Of a DNA stretch of 64,000 bases, positions 62,912-64,000 are shown one piece after another (position 1 is the first letter of the stretch; each line of letters opens with the position of its first letter). Source of the stretch: Lanius collurio (Eukaryota > Chordata > Aves > Passeriformes > Laniidae); NCBI GenBank assembly GCA_020086605.1, contig JACBWW010000002.1, positions 22,619,405-22,683,404 of the forward strand. The letters run 5' to 3'. The notes below the pieces were generated by a model. The model saw nothing but the letters and a program-made list of their open reading frames with translations, was not told the DNA's origin and did no database searches. Both the position numbers and the translations under genes were made by a program.

Positions 62912-63656
62912 CTAGTTAAATTGCAATTACCAAGACAAAGTTAGAAAACATTCACAGAAAACATTAACAGCAGGTTTATCAAAATGGATTTAAATGATCA
63001 TTAACTACAAAAGTTCATTTTAAGAAAAGCAACAAGTTAAGGCACAGTAGTTTCAAATCTTAATCTTAAAAAGAAGTTTATCTGTGCAGATTAATATTGC
63101 ATTTATTTTAAACATCCTGGCCTTAACCTGTTTAATCCATTCATTTACAATCCCAAAATTACAGTATTTCATGAAATCTATTAGACCCAAGCACATTTAA
63201 GCTTTACTAGTCACATATTCACTGAAGTGCCTTTCTTGCAGCAGGACTATTTTAAATAATGCCATCTTTAATACTGACAATTATTTGCTAACCTTAAGAT
63301 CACTTCCAGTTCTACCACAAAAAAAAAAGTTTTAAAGCAATTCTTCAAGCCTACAGACTGTGATTTTAAACTTTAAGTCATTAAGTATGAACTGCAATGA
63401 ATTAGGTGATTAGTAAAGCAAACACTATATAGAACACTTAGCAGTCAGTATACTACTATACACTCATAAATTACAGCTACTCTGTAATAATAGGACCTAA
63501 TCCAAATTAATAGCACTATTTTACTTTAAATCTATGTGCAAAAAAGTGCAAGTAAGTCACTGACTGCTAGGCCAAGCTTTTTTCAAGGCTGCTGAAACTA
63601 AGCATTTGTTAAAATTCAGATCTGATGAAGGATCAGTTAAGACCGTTCTTGAATTC
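62912..63656 (-). other. QKI: QKI-6 3' UTR and/or intron before the QKI-5 exon
   Basis: For the QKI-6 transcript this is 3' UTR; for QKI-5 it is part of the intron. An AATAAA on the transcript strand at 63,107-63,102 could end a short QKI-6 mRNA. One miR-200b/c/429 seed match (transcript CAGTATT, 63,270-63,276) lies inside. UAAC and UAAT half-sites precede the QKI-5 exon acceptor. No coding capacity is visible. Confidence 0.7.
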
Positions 63657-63682
63657 TTAGCCTTTCGTTGGGAAAGCCATAC
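63657..63682 (-). CDS. QKI: QKI-6 isoform-specific C-terminal tail (start of alternative 3' exon)
   Basis: On the minus strand a pyrimidine-containing acceptor ending TCTTCAG precedes GT ATG GCT TTC CCA ACG AAA GGC TAA. With one G carried over from the preceding common exon this reads G-MAFPTKG-stop, the known C-terminus of Quaking isoform 6. QKI is a STAR-family KH-domain RNA-binding protein acting in splicing, mRNA stability and translation; the QKI-6 form is found in both nucleus and cytoplasm. The KH and QUA domains are encoded by exons beyond the right edge of the window. The acceptor phase (one base carried over) matches that of the QKI-5 exon 746 bases downstream, as expected for mutually alternative 3' exons. 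The exon continues as 3' UTR beyond 63,657, with its end not defined by sequence alone. Confidence 0.93.
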
Positions 63683-64000
63683 CTGAAGATAAAAGGAAGG
63701 GAATTGAAAGTTAGTCACCAACTAAAAGTTGATCTCAACACCAACATCCCAAAAAATATTGATAGGGATGCATTTCTCTGCCATTTTTAACAGAATTATT
63801 TTAAAACATCTTAAAGGTCCACCACAAAAATGGACAAAATACTATAAATGAGAATGAGCATATAACGAAATAAACTCAATGAACCCCAAATTTAATAAAA
63901 TTCACTCCATACAATTGCTCAGACAATAGAGCAGATGTATTAAGAGTTATTGATTCTAGGCAGCTTAACTGAGAGTGTGGGGTTTTTTCCCTGCCCCCTT
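63683..64000 (-). other. QKI: QKI intron upstream of the QKI-6 exon
   Basis: AT-rich intron sequence ending in the acceptor TTTTATCTTCAG before the QKI-6 tail. The exon encoding the common C-terminal region, and probably the QKI-7 tail exon, must lie beyond the window edge. No exon is visible in these 318 bases. Confidence 0.8.

Noticed and set aside
1..64000. CRISPR array, operon, phage or other prokaryotic system
   Set aside because: Spliced vertebrate gene, CR1 and MIR repeats and very low coding density show animal nuclear DNA. No regularly spaced repeat array is present.

Overview
This is a piece of vertebrate nuclear genome, most likely from a bird. The evidence is two truncated CR1 LINE copies on the minus strand, very few other transposons, ancient amniote MIR-type SINE remnants, and almost no coding density. 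The right end carries exons of QKI (Quaking), an RNA-binding protein of the STAR family, on the minus strand. They are recognised from their spliced translation, not from long ORFs. A crocodilian or turtle source is not formally excluded, but the low repeat load favours a bird.

Layout. Positions 1 to about 51,000 form a gene-poor flank lying 3' of QKI. I see no exon there that I can defend. It holds two CR1 fragments (about 37.55-38.27 kb and 47.23-47.59 kb), a clear MIR-type SINE (about 9.73-9.96 kb), a possible third MIR-like remnant (about 47.7-47.84 kb), a degenerate inverted-repeat element (about 17.13-17.23 kb), several short palindromes and tandem duplications, simple repeats, and AT-rich stretches full of homeodomain-type motifs that could be conserved enhancers. 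From about 51 kb to the right end the sequence becomes strongly AT-rich. This part is the QKI transcription unit read right to left: upstream intron (64,000-63,683), the QKI-6 tail exon (from 63,682, stop at 63,657), the 75-base QKI-5-specific exon (62,911-62,837), an intron of about 4.75 kb containing a second MIR-type SINE, and the QKI-5 terminal exon (from 58,085, stop at 58,069) with a 3' UTR of roughly 6-7 kb.

How it works together. The alternative 3' exons decide the C-terminus and so the cellular location of the protein. The QKI-5 exon pair supplies the basic nuclear-localising tail ending in AATGN; the QKI-6 exon supplies the short tail ending in MAFPTKG. The QKI-7 tail exon was not found here. 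The most interesting signals are regulatory. A bipartite Quaking response element (UAAC-N19-ACUAAC) straddles the 3' splice site of the QKI-5 terminal exon and overlaps its stop codon. A second cluster of such elements lies in the 3' UTR, and six miR-200b/c/429 seed matches lie along the UTR. Together these suggest layered self-regulation and miR-200 control of isoform output. No previously undescribed protein system was found.
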